Part shown: positions 1 to 9,914 of the stretch, piece after piece
Layout: each line of letters begins with the position of its first letter
Numbering within the stretch: the stretch's first letter is position 1
Assembly: GCA_017619495.1 (NCBI GenBank)
Contig: JAFZSF010000022.1
Coordinates: forward strand, 1 to 49,665
DNA from: Clostridia bacterium
GTDB taxonomy: Bacteria; Bacillota; Clostridia; Christensenellales; UBA1242
Direction: 5' to 3'
DNA: 49,665 nt
The notes under the pieces: model-generated
Told to the model about the DNA's origin: nothing
The model's input: only the letters and a program-made list of their open reading frames with translations
Database searches by the model: none
Translations under genes and position numbers: made by a program

Positions 1-954
1 AATTAAAACTTTAATCTCATCAGGCTTACCGCACATTTCTGGCACACGCGACATAATACGGATTAAACCTTGTTCGGCTTGTTTAGCTTGCACCATATCT
101 TTTTCCGCACCTTCGCCTTGATAACCATAAGCATTCAAGCCCTGTTGCATTTCATATAACAAATTTTCCATCTCTCGTTCAATCGCAGCGGGATTTTCTT
201 CTGGCAAACTATGGCGGTACTCATAAACTACATAGTTTACCATATCGTCCATCACATAACTAATGATGTCATTGAGTTTATTATCTAAGTTTTGTGTTTT
301 ATTGTTCATAAAATCACGATCGTAGAAAATACCATAACCCAATTCATATTTTTCTTGCGCTATAAGTTCATTCGGCAATGCTCCAGTTAAAGCCAAAATC
401 TTCGCATCTAAGAATTTATGCATACAATGACGGTACGCAGCGCGAACTGTATCTAAATTAGTATTTTCGTCCAAACCCTGGTTCTGCGCCCACCCACCAT
501 GAATGCGTGCATAACGATAACTACAAATTTTATTCTCAATATCTAATATTTCCAATTCAGGCACTTTACCGTCTTGCATAGTTACTTGTTCCAAATTTTT
601 GTAATGGCTAGCCGCCCGTTGAGTTAAATTTTTCATTGCACGACAATCATCTGCAAACTTTTGCAAAATAATTGCTTCTTGTTCTTCATGATTGGCTTTA
701 TCAATTTGCACATCATATAACTCGCTATATGCCAACTGTTTAAGCATTGTTTCTTCTTGCAAAATAAACTCAGCATCAATTGGTTTTTGTTTCTTTACCA
801 TTTTTACATTCAAAGAAGTTTCTGCACGGTGCGGAATTTCCTGATCCATCATCATTTGATTACCTTGTTTTGTCGTTACACAACCACTTAAAACCAAAGC
901 AGCCGCACTGCCAATTATACATTTCTTTAACTTTTGTTTAACATCTTCATTCAT
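1..954 (-). CDS. Putative lipoprotein, cut by the left window edge
   Basis: The reading frame is open for 318 codons from an ATG at 954 and runs off the left edge, so the C-terminus is missing. The N-terminus has a basic stretch, a hydrophobic core (about residues 13-22) and a lipobox ending LSGC near residue 25, which predicts a lipid-anchored exported protein. The rest is hydrophilic, Glu/Asn-rich and probably helical, with no family I recognise. In-frame ATGs at 960 and 972 are alternatives and none has a clear Shine-Dalgarno sequence. It lies 100 bases downstream of clpX in the same direction. Codons end in A/T more often than in the clp genes. The lipobox is seen; the function is unknown. 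Confidence 0.75.
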   Translation of the reverse strand, partial: MNEDVKQKLKKCIIGSAAALVLSGCVTTKQGNQMMMDQEIPHRAETSLNVKMVKKQKPIDAEFILQEETMLKQLAYSELYDVQIDKANHEEQEAIILQKFADDCRAMKNLTQRAASHYKNLEQVTMQDGKVPELEILDIENKICSYRYARIHGGWAQNQGLDENTNLDTVRAAYRHCMHKFLDAKILALTGALPNELIAQEKYELGYGIFYDRDFMNNKTQNLDNKLNDIISYVMDDMVNYVVYEYRHSLPEENPAAIEREMENLLYEMQQGLNAYGYQGEGAEKDMVQAKQAEQGLIRIMSRVPEMCGKPDEIKVLI

Positions 955-1007
955 AATCATGAAGATGATCATACCACAATCACACAACCAAATCAAGATT
1001 AATTATT

Positions 1008-1027
1008 AAAAAACCGATAGTCATCGA
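1008..1027 (-). terminator. Weak terminator-like hairpin after clpX
   Basis: Read on the minus strand, a short CGAT/ATCG stem with a 4-base loop is followed by six T. It sits about 30 bases after the clpX stop, in the gap before the lipoprotein gene. The stem is only 4-5 bp, so this is tentative. Confidence 0.35.
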
Positions 1028-1054
1028 GCCTTTAATTGATTTTAATGATTAACT

Positions 1055-2389
1055 TTACGCCGAAGTTTTGGCAGTAGTTTTACGCTTGGACTCTACCGCC
1101 GGCTTTGCAGTTTCGGTTTTGGTTTCTGGTGCCGGAATGACTTTTTTTTCGGCGTGAACAATTTTCGGCTTCGTCACTTTGTTAATCACATCGGCATTAA
1201 TAATAATTTTATCAATGGTTTTATCCGCTGGCGATGCATACATTGTATCAAGCAATGCGTCTTCCAAAATGGTACGCAAACCACGCGCTCCCGTCTTTAA
1301 TTCCAAAGCCAAATCCGCAATGCGTTCCACCGCGTCCTTGGTAATTTCCAATTTAACATTATCCAACGAAAACATCTTGATGAATTGTTTGACTAACGCA
1401 TTTTTGGGTTGAGTCAAGATTTTAATCAACGCGTCACGATCCAAGGCATCTAAACCGACCACAACGGGCACACGGCCGACAAATTCGGGAATAATTCCGA
1501 ATTTAACCAAATCCACCGGGCTGACTTTTTTCACATCAGTTACCGAAGCCGACTCGTCCGTATTATTCTTTAATTCAGCACCGAACCCCAGTCCGCTACC
1601 ATTCAAACGCGCGGAAACAATTTTTTCCAAACCAACAAATGCACCACCAACAATAAACAAAATATTGGAAGTATCAATTTGAATACATTCTTGACTTGGG
1701 TGTTTGCGTCCACCTTGTGGCGGAACATTAGCAATCGTACCCTCAATAATTTTCAACAGAGACTGTTGCACACCTTCCCCCGATACGTCGCGAGTAATAC
1801 TGCGGTTTTCCCCTTTCTTGGCAATCTTATCAATTTCATCAACATAAACAATCCCGCGTTGGGCTTTTTCCACATCGTAATCGCAATTTTGCAACAGTTT
1901 TAACAAAATGTTTTCAACATCTTCCCCGACATAACCAGCTTCGGTCAAAGTTGTTGCATCGGCGATCGCAAATGGCACATCTAAAATTCGCGCCAAATTT
2001 TTAGCCAACAGCGTCTTGCCGGAACCAGTCGGTCCAATCATCAGAATGTTACTCTTTTCTAATTCGACATCGTCCGGTTTACGGTCTTTCTTTTTGCTGT
2101 GTTTTAAGTATTGATTATAATTGATGCGTTTATAGTGGTTATACACCGCTACCGATAAAGTCTTTTTGGCTTCGTCTTGACCAATGATATATTCGTCCAA
2201 CTTAGCTTTGATTTCTGCCGGTGGCATCAAAACCAAATCCGCCGGCGTTTCATGTTCACGGTGTGCCAATAAAACATCGGCACAAGCCTCAATACAGTAT
2301 TCACAAATATAGGCTGATCCGGTTGGACTGCCAATAATTTTTTTTACTTCGCGGCTACTGCGTCCGCAAAAACTACATAAAGTGGTCAT
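1055..2389 (-). CDS. clpX: ClpX, ATP-dependent unfoldase subunit of ClpXP
   Basis: ClpX is the AAA+ hexameric unfoldase that feeds tagged or misfolded proteins into ClpP. The N-terminal zinc domain has C5, C8, C29 and C32. Walker A is GPTGSGKT at 119-126, Walker B VYVDEID at 181-187, the RKH pore loop is at 228-230, the ClpP-docking LGF loop at 267-269, and sensor 2 (GARGLR) near 367-372. At 444 residues it is a little long: after about residue 410 there is a Lys/Pro/Ala/Thr-rich tail that looks disordered and is not part of the usual core. A strong AAGGAGG lies just before the ATG. It follows clpP by 60 bases, the conserved tig-clpP-clpX order. Identification is secure. Confidence 0.98.
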   Translation of the reverse strand: MTTLCSFCGRSSREVKKIIGSPTGSAYICEYCIEACADVLLAHREHETPADLVLMPPAEIKAKLDEYIIGQDEAKKTLSVAVYNHYKRINYNQYLKHSKKKDRKPDDVELEKSNILMIGPTGSGKTLLAKNLARILDVPFAIADATTLTEAGYVGEDVENILLKLLQNCDYDVEKAQRGIVYVDEIDKIAKKGENRSITRDVSGEGVQQSLLKIIEGTIANVPPQGGRKHPSQECIQIDTSNILFIVGGAFVGLEKIVSARLNGSGLGFGAELKNNTDESASVTDVKKVSPVDLVKFGIIPEFVGRVPVVVGLDALDRDALIKILTQPKNALVKQFIKMFSLDNVKLEITKDAVERIADLALELKTGARGLRTILEDALLDTMYASPADKTIDKIIINADVINKVTKPKIVHAEKKVIPAPETKTETAKPAVESKRKTTAKTSA

Positions 2390-2449
2390 AGCACCTCCTT
2401 GTGCTTATTGGTTAGATTCCCCGAGTCGGGGGCAATTATACCTAACTTT

Positions 2450-3031
2450 TTATCCGCGCTTGGTAAAAACCTTGTCCACCAAGCCATAGACTTGGGCTTC
2501 GTCCGCTGACATGTAATGGTCGCGTTCACAATCCGCCGCTACTTCTTCAACTGACTTACCGCAATTATGCGCCAAAATTTTGGTTAAGCGCTTTTTTAAG
2601 CGCAAAATGTGTTCGGCTTGAATTTGGATATCCGTCGCTTGTCCTTGGGTTCCTCCTAACGGTTGGTGAATCATAATTTCACTATTTGCCAAAGCATAGC
2701 GTTTACCCTTCGCACCCGCCGATAACAAGAACGCACCCATAGACGCTGCCATACCAACACAGATAGTCGATACATCACATTTAATGTATTGCATGGTATC
2801 GTAAATCGCAAAGCCGTCGGTAATGGTACCCCCTGGGCTGTTAATGTATAACGAAATATCTTTATTGGGATCTTTCGCTTCCAAGTAAATCAACTGCGCC
2901 ACCACCAAATTAGCTGACTGCGCGTTGACTTCTCCGTTCAAAAAGACGATCCGATCTTCCAACAAACGGCTGTAAATATCATAACTGCGTTCACCGTTAG
3001 CGGTTTGATCGACGACCATTGGAACTAACAT
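2450..3031 (-). CDS. clpP: ClpP, serine protease subunit of the Clp protease
   Basis: This is the proteolytic core of ClpXP and ClpAP-type proteases and forms a double heptamer. It has 193 residues, a normal length. The catalytic triad is visible as S97 (GMAASMGA), H122 (MIHQPLGG) and D171 (ERDHYMSA). The N-terminus (LVPMVV) is typical of processed or self-starting ClpP. The start overlaps the tig stop by 7 bases and an AGGGGAG Shine-Dalgarno sequence lies inside the end of tig, so the two are probably translated together. clpX follows downstream on the same strand. Confidence 0.98.
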   Translation of the reverse strand: MLVPMVVDQTANGERSYDIYSRLLEDRIVFLNGEVNAQSANLVVAQLIYLEAKDPNKDISLYINSPGGTITDGFAIYDTMQYIKCDVSTICVGMAASMGAFLLSAGAKGKRYALANSEIMIHQPLGGTQGQATDIQIQAEHILRLKKRLTKILAHNCGKSVEEVAADCERDHYMSADEAQVYGLVDKVFTKRG

Positions 3032-4191
3032 ATTTTGTTTCTCCCCTTTAAGAATATGGTCAATTTATCGAATTGTTTTTGTCGGTCTTTGTCAGACAAA
3101 TGTTCTTTTTCGACGATTGCGTCCATCACTAAGCGCATTTTAACTTGTTTCGCAGCCAAGACATGTTGTTCTTCGTGAATTTTTTCCACTGTGGTACCCA
3201 TAGATTGCGCATACATTTCCATATTTGCACCATAGGCCGCTAATTGATGTTCCATATCATGGATCATCGAGTGCGCATAGTCGTGAATCATTTTGTCCGG
3301 AATTTCCACTTTGGCGTTATCCATAATCTTTTCAAACAATTTTTCTTCGTCCGCGTATTCCGCTTGCTTAGTTGCTTGTTCGGTTAATTTTTTCAGAATG
3401 TCTTCTTTGAACGCCTTCATGTTATCAAACTCAGAAACTTCTTTGGCAAACTGGTCGTCCAACGCTGGCAATTCTTTAATCATAATGTTGTTCAGTTTAA
3501 CTTCAAATTTAGCCCGTGCATTCTTTAAGTTTTCAACATGGTAATCTTTAGGGAAGGTTACATTAACATCACGCGCTTCACCAATTTTCATACCAACTAA
3601 CTGGTCTTCAAAATTGTCGATAAAACTGTGACTGCCAATTTCTAATTCGTAATTTTGCGCGGTACCACCATCAAAGTAGTTACCGTTGACACTACCCTTA
3701 AAATCAATGACGGCGATTTCACCCTTAGTCAAAGCATGGTCTTTATCCGCCGCCACTTGTTTTGCGCGAGTTTGTTGTAAACGAGTTAAGTAAGCGTCCA
3801 CATCTTTGGCACCAACTTTAACTTCTGTCTTTTCAATTTCCAAACCAGTATATTGTCCCAAGGTTACTTCGGGTTCAATCTCACAAGTAGCCGTCAATTT
3901 GATACCACCTTCTTTGGTAAATTCAAAGTCCAAATGTGGGTAATCAATCAATTTCAATTCATCGCCAAAATTAGCGGCAAACAAATCCTGAATGGCGTCT
4001 TCCACGAAGATACCCGCGCCATATTGTTGTTCAATCATTTTGCGTGGCGCTTTGCCCGCACGGAAACCAGCTACCTTGTATTTGCTAGCATTCTTCTTGT
4101 AAGCACTTTCGTTCGCTGATTCCCATTCGTCTTTACTGAAAGTCATTACGACCGTGGCTTGATTTTTTTGTTTTGTAATTTTTTTATCCAT
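3025..4191 (-). CDS. tig: Trigger factor, ribosome-bound chaperone
   Basis: Trigger factor binds near L23 at the ribosome exit tunnel and shields nascent chains. The ribosome-binding signature [10 protein letters not shown] lies at 42-51, followed by the FKBP-type prolyl isomerase domain (about 155-240, beginning [11 protein letters not shown]) and the helical C-terminal chaperone domain. At 388 residues it is shorter than the usual 430 or so; the loss is at the C-terminus. There is no Shine-Dalgarno sequence; instead a promoter-like TTGCTT-18-TAAAAT ends 7 bases before the ATG, so tig-clpP-clpX may be a separate unit beginning with a leaderless tig. clpP overlaps its stop. Confidence 0.95.
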   Translation of the reverse strand: MDKKITKQKNQATVVMTFSKDEWESANESAYKKNASKYKVAGFRAGKAPRKMIEQQYGAGIFVEDAIQDLFAANFGDELKLIDYPHLDFEFTKEGGIKLTATCEIEPEVTLGQYTGLEIEKTEVKVGAKDVDAYLTRLQQTRAKQVAADKDHALTKGEIAVIDFKGSVNGNYFDGGTAQNYELEIGSHSFIDNFEDQLVGMKIGEARDVNVTFPKDYHVENLKNARAKFEVKLNNIMIKELPALDDQFAKEVSEFDNMKAFKEDILKKLTEQATKQAEYADEEKLFEKIMDNAKVEIPDKMIHDYAHSMIHDMEHQLAAYGANMEMYAQSMGTTVEKIHEEQHVLAAKQVKMRLVMDAIVEKEHLSDKDRQKQFDKLTIFLKGRNKIC

Positions 4192-4198
4192 AACAGCT

Positions 4199-4228
4199 AT
4201 TTTACCTTATTTATATGGCTAAAAGCAA
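4199..4228 (-). promoter_or_regulatory. Promoter for tig, leaderless type
   Basis: On the minus strand, TTGCTT (4228-4223), an 18-base spacer and TAAAAT (4204-4199) end 7 bases before the tig ATG. The expected transcription start falls at or next to the start codon. No Shine-Dalgarno sequence is present. Confidence 0.55.
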
Positions 4229-4630
4229 GGAAAATAACGCAATCACCAAAATCACCTTAAAAAGAATCATGAGAATGAACCACCATTTACGGCGACGCAA
4301 GTAACTTTTTTCTTCATCAGAAAAGGTTGCGGTAATCACGACATTCTCACCCGCCGCTTGTTTATCCGCAATTTCTTTCAAATGCTCGTATTGAATATCA
4401 CGAATTTTTTTCAAAAACAAATAGCGAGAATACATTGAATCCCACAGTGTACCCATACCCATCATCAAAATTGCCACAATGCCCAGCACACGGAACACAG
4501 AAATCTGGGTAACAAAATAGATAGTAAAAATCAATACCGACGCAATAATACCCCAAAAGAAAATTTTACGACCTTGGTTGGCCGTAAAATAATCTCTTAT
4601 TTTGGAAAAAGCAGTTTTAATGAATTTCAT
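4211..4630 (-). CDS. Small membrane protein, unknown function
   Basis: This 139-residue protein has hydrophobic segments at about 23-42, 46-62 and 116-138. Between the second and third lies a soluble charged stretch of about 50 residues. I recognise no family. Its start overlaps the stop of the preceding 94-residue gene (TAATG), so the two are translationally coupled and may form a pair at the membrane. It is followed by tig after 19 bases. Confidence 0.75.
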   Translation of the reverse strand: MKFIKTAFSKIRDYFTANQGRKIFFWGIIASVLIFTIYFVTQISVFRVLGIVAILMMGMGTLWDSMYSRYLFLKKIRDIQYEHLKEIADKQAAGENVVITATFSDEEKSYLRRRKWWFILMILFKVILVIALFSLLLAI

Positions 4631-4914
4631 TATTTAAACTGAATATTGCCCAAAACCAAGAATACCACAATCAACACAATAGCGGCAGCCCAAACGACCA
4701 ACCACCAAGTGCCGCGTGCACGGGCGAAGCTAAATGAATAGCAAGCCACGACAAAGTATGCCAATGCTTGTGCTAAGATGTTCAAAGCGCTGACCACTTG
4801 TGCCGTTACACCGACCATTTTTAACAGCCAGGATAACAACAAAGCCAAGCCAACACCCACCACAGCCAAGTAAGATAACATACTTAAAACACCAGCTCTT
4901 CTTGTTGTCGACAT
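4630..4914 (-). CDS. Small membrane protein, unknown function
   Basis: The 94-residue protein is almost entirely hydrophobic, with three likely membrane helices (about 14-36, 42-62 and 69-90) and a short basic N-terminus. A good AAGGAGG lies 8 bases before the ATG. It sits between the RluD-family gene (13-base gap) and the coupled 139-residue membrane protein. No family is recognised. Confidence 0.75.
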   Translation of the reverse strand: MSTTRRAGVLSMLSYLAVVGVGLALLLSWLLKMVGVTAQVVSALNILAQALAYFVVACYSFSFARARGTWWLVVWAAAIVLIVVFLVLGNIQFK

Positions 4915-4927
4915 TGATTTTACCTCC

Positions 4928-5764
4928 TTACCTTAAATGATAGCATTTTTCTCGCGCTTCCGCAAATGCTTTTGTCGGTTGGATTTGCAAGTGCATAACT
5001 TTACCTGTCATCGGGTGCACGAAGTCCAACTGCAACGCTTCTAGCATTTGCCCACTACCACTATTATATTCGGGATCGCCCAAAATAGCATGGTGAATTG
5101 CTTTGCAGTGCACACGGATTTGGTGTGTGCGTCCGGTTTCCAAAGTAAATTCACATAGTGTGTGGCGCGCATAACGCTCTAAGACATGTAAATGTGTAAT
5201 CGCGCGTCGCCCACCCTGTTCGGTCGTAGTAAAAATTGTGCGGTGTTGTGGGTGGCGTTTAATATTCATATCAATCGTTTGGTCAACTGGTACAACGCCG
5301 TCCACCAAACCCCAGTAAGTGCGTTTGATGTCATGCTTTTCAAACATACGCCCCAGGCGCTGCTGACAGTCGGCAGTCTTCGCCACCAACAATAAACCCG
5401 CCGTGTTTTTATCCAAACGGTGCACAATGCCCGCGCGTTCCAAATGGCCTTGTCCGCGTCCCAATAACGCGTTTAACACGGTCCCCGACTTAATACCCGC
5501 CCCAGGGTGTACCACCATGCCTCGCGGCTTATTAATTACCATTAAGTAAGGATCTTCGTACACAATGTCCAATGCTAAATTCTCCGGCTCGGCGGTGACC
5601 GTAACAGGTGCCAATTTCCCCGCCACTTGGTCCGTTGGACGCAATTCATAGCCTGCTTTGACCACCTTACCATTCACAGTAAAATCGCCCCGCTTAATAG
5701 CCGCCGCAATTTGACTGCGGGTTACCGTGGGGTTTTGTTCCAATAAATATTTATCGAGACGCAC
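4928..5764 (-). CDS. rluD: RluD/RluA-family pseudouridine synthase
   Basis: RNA pseudouridine synthases of this family isomerise uridines in large-subunit rRNA (and tRNA). An S4 RNA-binding domain occupies about residues 1-50. The catalytic domain carries HRLDKNTAG with the catalytic aspartate at D118, and later conserved GRTHQIRVH. At 278 residues it is slightly compact. Its start overlaps lspA by 14 bases; lspA followed by an RluD-family gene is a common Firmicutes arrangement. Which uridines it modifies cannot be told from sequence, so the symbol is by family. Confidence 0.92.
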   Translation of the reverse strand: MRLDKYLLEQNPTVTRSQIAAAIKRGDFTVNGKVVKAGYELRPTDQVAGKLAPVTVTAEPENLALDIVYEDPYLMVINKPRGMVVHPGAGIKSGTVLNALLGRGQGHLERAGIVHRLDKNTAGLLLVAKTADCQQRLGRMFEKHDIKRTYWGLVDGVVPVDQTIDMNIKRHPQHRTIFTTTEQGGRRAITHLHVLERYARHTLCEFTLETGRTHQIRVHCKAIHHAILGDPEYNSGSGQMLEALQLDFVHPMTGKVMHLQIQPTKAFAEAREKCYHLR

Positions 5765-6152
5765 GCGTTTCCTCCATAATTAAATGTAATACCATTAACA
5801 CCGCCCCGACCGTTAAGGCGATATCCGCGATATTATTACGAAAAATACCAAAATTAATAAAGTCATGCACTGCACCACCCGAAATCAGGCGGTCAAGCGC
5901 ATTCCCCACAATCCCGCCGATAAATAGCCCCAAGCCGACCGACTTTAACCATCTACGACGACCAAGCAAAAGCCACAGCAATAAAACAATTGTCAGTACC
6001 AAGGAAAACACAACCACAACAATCCATAACCACGGCACATCGGCACCTAAACTCCACGCAATACCGGAATTCAAAATACCGTCAAAATTAAACTTTGTGA
6101 TTAAGTCAACGGCGACCACCGCAACAATTACCACCAAGCTTAACGCGATCAT
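5751..6152 (-). CDS. lspA: Lipoprotein signal peptidase (signal peptidase II)
   Basis: LspA cuts signal peptides from prolipoproteins after lipid attachment. The 133-residue protein has four hydrophobic segments. The two catalytic aspartates are visible in GNALDR (D87) and NIADI (D110), and NSGIAWS near 28-34 matches the conserved NxGxAFS element. It is slightly short (usual 150-165). It overlaps rnj by an ATGA and the RluD-family gene by 14 bases. Lipoproteins in this window (left edge, 41245) are likely substrates. Confidence 0.95.
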   Translation of the reverse strand: MIALSLVVIVAVVAVDLITKFNFDGILNSGIAWSLGADVPWLWIVVVVFSLVLTIVLLLWLLLGRRRWLKSVGLGLFIGGIVGNALDRLISGGAVHDFINFGIFRNNIADIALTVGAVLMVLHLIMEETRASR

Positions 6153-7813
6153 TGACCTACCTTTTCCAACATCGACACCACAATGGGACGACGGTTGAAA
6201 TTCTTTTGGAAATAGTTTTGTACATCTTTACGAATTTGATTACGCACTTCGTTAATATCATTACCATTAAAGGGCATTTTCGACAAAGATTCCAACACGA
6301 CACCGCGAATATCAATGATGACTTTTTCTAACTCGTGGGCATATGCCAACCCCTTCATGATTACATCAGGTCCCGAAACCAAATCGCCCGTTTTGCCATC
6401 ATAACCTAAACCAACCACGCAAATACCGTCTTCGGCTAAGGCTTGTCGGTCACGCAAAACCGAACTGTCCACATCGCCGGCGCCATAACCATCAATCAAG
6501 CGTGAACCATGTGGCACCGAACCGACTTTCTTCAAACCGGACGCCGATAACTCCCAACATTCGCCTAAATCTGCCATGAACACATTACGCGCGGGCATAC
6601 CCATGCGCTTCGCCATTTCGCAGTGTTTCTTTAACATTTTGTATTCGCCATGAATCGGAATAAAATTACGCGGACGCACCAAAGCATGAATAATCTTCAA
6701 TTCTTCTTGGCAAGCATGACCCGAAACATGGACGGCCGCCAAGCGTTCATAAACCACTTCGCAACCGCGGTGGATTAAATTATTGACTACATCGGCCACC
6801 GCACCTTCGTTTCCCGCAATGGGTGAAGCCGAAAAAATCACCGCGTCATCGGGTCCCAAATTGATTTGGCTAAATTCACCATTCGCCATACGGCTGAGCG
6901 CCGCATTGGGTTCGCCTTGACTACCCGTCAAAAGCACCAAAATTTCCTCGTTCTTGAAAGCACTCAATTTACTGATTTCAATGATATTTTCGGGTCGCGC
7001 TTTCATTTCGCCCAACTTAATTGCGATGTCACTCACTGCCACCATACTGCGTCCAAGGAATGTTACCTTGCGTTTGTACTTTTGCGCCAAGTCCAAAATC
7101 TGTTGCATACGGTGCACATTAGAAGCAAACGAAGTAATGAATAGGCGTTTACTTTTGTATTGTTCAAATAATTCCTCCAGTCGTTCGCCGACCGTTGTTT
7201 CACTCATTGTAAAGCCTTCGCGTTCAATGTTGGTACTTTCGCATAACATTAACGAAACTCCACGGCGACCAATTTCACCAATGCGTGCTAAATCAATCGG
7301 TTGACCGTCTACCGGAGTCAAATCAATTTTCAAATCTCCACTGTGAAAAACCGTCCCCAATGGTGTCGTAATCGCCAAAGCGAACGAACCAGGGATGGAG
7401 TGGTTCACATGGATAAATTCCACCGAGAACGCACCAATCTTAACCACGGCACGCGGACGCACCGCCACGGCTTTTACTTTCAAGCCCGAATGCTCGCGCA
7501 ATTTATGCTCAATTAATCCCAGTGTCATACGACTGGCGTAAATCGGCGCAGGTACTTCTTTCAAAGCAAACGGTAAACCGCCAATGTGGTCTTCGTGACC
7601 GTGCGTAATAATGTAACCTTTAACTTTATCTTTGTTGCGAATCAAATAAGTGATATCCTGTACCACCATATCAATTCCCGGCATTTTATCCGGGTCAGGG
7701 AAAGCCAAACCGACATCAACCACGATAATATCATCACCGAATTCAAAGACGGTCATGTTTTTACCGATTTCGCCCAATCCCCCTAAGAAACTAATCCGTA
7801 AATTCTTGCTCAT
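6149..7813 (-). CDS. rnj: Ribonuclease J
   Basis: RNase J is a metallo-beta-lactamase/beta-CASP nuclease with endo- and 5'-to-3' exonuclease activity, a main route of mRNA decay and rRNA processing in Firmicutes. The 554 residues include the metal motif HGHEDHIGG at 71-79 (H71, H73, D75, H76), HSGDLKID, the beta-CASP region with SGHACQEE, and PIHGEYKML. The AAGGAG Shine-Dalgarno sequence is well placed. recJ ends 12 bases upstream and lspA overlaps downstream by ATGA. The sequence does not separate J1 from J2. Confidence 0.95.
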   Translation of the reverse strand: MSKNLRISFLGGLGEIGKNMTVFEFGDDIIVVDVGLAFPDPDKMPGIDMVVQDITYLIRNKDKVKGYIITHGHEDHIGGLPFALKEVPAPIYASRMTLGLIEHKLREHSGLKVKAVAVRPRAVVKIGAFSVEFIHVNHSIPGSFALAITTPLGTVFHSGDLKIDLTPVDGQPIDLARIGEIGRRGVSLMLCESTNIEREGFTMSETTVGERLEELFEQYKSKRLFITSFASNVHRMQQILDLAQKYKRKVTFLGRSMVAVSDIAIKLGEMKARPENIIEISKLSAFKNEEILVLLTGSQGEPNAALSRMANGEFSQINLGPDDAVIFSASPIAGNEGAVADVVNNLIHRGCEVVYERLAAVHVSGHACQEELKIIHALVRPRNFIPIHGEYKMLKKHCEMAKRMGMPARNVFMADLGECWELSASGLKKVGSVPHGSRLIDGYGAGDVDSSVLRDRQALAEDGICVVGLGYDGKTGDLVSGPDVIMKGLAYAHELEKVIIDIRGVVLESLSKMPFNGNDINEVRNQIRKDVQNYFQKNFNRRPIVVSMLEKVGQ

Positions 7814-7825
7814 TTTTTCTCCTTA

Positions 7826-9850
7826 TTATTTTGTCTGATTTAGATTAACAATTTTATTGTAAATCGCACTTTTGTTTAATTCAGTGGTGCGTTCATTGTG
7901 AATGTGTAAACGGTTGCGCACTACCTCATAAATACCCAGTTGTTCAAAGACCGCGAAACAAAACACAAACTGGAATAAGTTTTTCTCTGGTAACATTAAT
8001 TTAGCAAATAATTTCAAGCGTGACGGACAAAAATTATTGCTATTTACCAAGTTAAGCGTTGCTTTATAATAATCAATAAAAACCGTTCTGTCAACACTTA
8101 ACCCATTAATTATCGTTTGTAAACCTTGATCCGGCGCAACCGACAATTCATCATGTAAGTACCTTTGCAACACCAACGCCTTTTCGTCATCGTTAATGGC
8201 AAACGGAATTACACACTTAACAACTGCTTGCGGGTGTACACCGTCATTCTGTTGCAATTCAAAAATCACACTCTTGGAACACGGTGCCGCCAAGATTTCG
8301 TTAAAGACTGCCCCACCAAAGAAAATAAATTTCAATTGACCATTATCAAATTTAGTGTGGGTCGGGTGAGTTGGTAAACTGGACGCACGGGTTTCGCGTA
8401 AGACTGTCATTAAAACTGGTGCTGGGTTACCACAACCCGTCGGCTCCAACATCGCCACTTCCTTAAAGAACTGCGCATTTAATTCTTCCGCGCTAATTTC
8501 GAAGTCGTAATATTTACAGTTTTCCGCGGGTTGCGTCTTTTGCGCCTCAGTTATAATTTGCTGGAATAAAGCGCGGAACTTAGCAAAATTTTCCACTGGT
8601 AAAGACATACCTGCCGCCATCGCGTGACCACCGAAAGTACTTAGGTATTCCGCCGCTTGGGTGATACATTGCACTAAGTTAATTCCTGCCACACTACGAC
8701 CACTGCCTTTATAAACTTCGCCCTTACCGCCAAGCACAATACACGGTTTACCGTACTTTTCGGTTAAGCGCACCGCCACAATTCCTAGTACACCACTTTC
8801 CCATTCCGGCTTGGCAACCACAATTGCACTGTCATTTTGTAAATTTTCCACTTCAATCAACTGCACACATTCATTAAAAATCACCGTACATAAATCTTGG
8901 CGCTTGGCATTCATGTATAACAAATTTTTAATAATCCGATCCAAGCGTTCGGGGTCTTGTTCCAAAATCACATCTAAACCGCGCTTAGCATTACCCATGC
9001 GTCCGCTGGCATTAATTTTAGGTCCTAAACGGAAGCTAATATCACCACTCTTAATGGCATTACGAATGTTACACGCTTTCGCCAACGCTGTAATTCCGGG
9101 TACCGTACCTTGGTTCAACATTTGTAAACCATTGTGCACAATCACGCGGTTTTCATCGGTCAATGACACAATATCCGCCACTGTGGCAATTGCACAAATA
9201 TCGAAGTAACTCTTGGCAACCTCCAAACCTTCCATGGCTTGCACCAACTTTAACGAGACCCCCGCCCCGCACAAATCATCAAACGGATAGGCTTGGTCTT
9301 TGAACTTCGGGTCTACGCAAATACAGTTCGGTGTTACTTCGGGAATCGCGTGGTGGTCGGTAACAATACAATCAATGCCCAAACTTTGCGCGAACTTAAT
9401 TTCTTCGGCACACGAAATTCCGCAATCCACTGTAATCAATAAGTTCGGGTGGAACTTTTCGTTCAAGCGCGCAATCAGGTCGATATTCAAACCATAACCA
9501 TCAGCGTCGCGCTCTGGTAAGAAATAAGAAGTTTTCACTCGTTGGGTTAATAGGTACTTATACAAAATCGCAGTCGCACAAATACCATCAGCGTCATAAT
9601 CACCGATGATTAAAATGCGTTGTTTTCGGCTAATGGCGTCGCGCAACCGCGTTACTGCCGCCTGCATACCTTTCAATAAAAACGGGTCATGCAATTGACT
9701 TGGGTCAAAGTTAAAAAACTTGTCTGCTTTTTCTTGTGAGTCAATACCCCTTTCAATTAATAAACGGATAAATTTTTCACTATAACCTGATTGGTTGAAC
9801 GCCGCCAGTTGCCCTGGGGTTAATTCCCCGCACCTGACTTTGTATTCCAT
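7826..9850 (-). CDS. recJ: RecJ, single-strand-specific 5'-3' exonuclease
   Basis: RecJ degrades single-stranded DNA from 5' ends in recombinational repair. DHH-family motifs are present: DYDADG with D84, D86 and D88, D142 in ITVDCG, and DHH at 165-167, followed by a SGRMG motif and the DHHA1 region. The C-terminal portion (about 450-674) includes an OB-like region and a diverged helical tail. It begins the collinear minus-strand run recJ-rnj-lspA-RluD-tig-clpP-clpX. No clear Shine-Dalgarno sequence is seen before the ATG at 9850. Confidence 0.94.
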   Translation of the reverse strand: MEYKVRCGELTPGQLAAFNQSGYSEKFIRLLIERGIDSQEKADKFFNFDPSQLHDPFLLKGMQAAVTRLRDAISRKQRILIIGDYDADGICATAILYKYLLTQRVKTSYFLPERDADGYGLNIDLIARLNEKFHPNLLITVDCGISCAEEIKFAQSLGIDCIVTDHHAIPEVTPNCICVDPKFKDQAYPFDDLCGAGVSLKLVQAMEGLEVAKSYFDICAIATVADIVSLTDENRVIVHNGLQMLNQGTVPGITALAKACNIRNAIKSGDISFRLGPKINASGRMGNAKRGLDVILEQDPERLDRIIKNLLYMNAKRQDLCTVIFNECVQLIEVENLQNDSAIVVAKPEWESGVLGIVAVRLTEKYGKPCIVLGGKGEVYKGSGRSVAGINLVQCITQAAEYLSTFGGHAMAAGMSLPVENFAKFRALFQQIITEAQKTQPAENCKYYDFEISAEELNAQFFKEVAMLEPTGCGNPAPVLMTVLRETRASSLPTHPTHTKFDNGQLKFIFFGGAVFNEILAAPCSKSVIFELQQNDGVHPQAVVKCVIPFAINDDEKALVLQRYLHDELSVAPDQGLQTIINGLSVDRTVFIDYYKATLNLVNSNNFCPSRLKLFAKLMLPEKNLFQFVFCFAVFEQLGIYEVVRNRLHIHNERTTELNKSAIYNKIVNLNQTK

Positions 9851-9876
9851 GCCATAACCACATTAACACAAAATTA

Positions 9877-9889
9877 CTTGCGGAGCAAG
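9877..9889. repeat. Inverted repeat between recJ and degV
   Basis: A perfect 5-bp inverted repeat CTTGC-GGA-GCAAG lies in the 64-base gap between the divergent recJ and degV starts. It could be an operator or a hairpin in the recJ leader; nothing in the sequence decides. Confidence 0.4.
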
Positions 9890-9903
9890 CAAAAACCAAC
9901 TAA

Positions 9904-9909
9904 TATAAT
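9904..9909 (+). promoter_or_regulatory. Consensus -10 box before degV, leaderless type
   Basis: A perfect TATAAT ends 5 bases before the degV ATG at 9915. No Shine-Dalgarno sequence is present, and the -35 region is not obvious. Confidence 0.55.
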
Positions 9910-9914
9910 TAAGT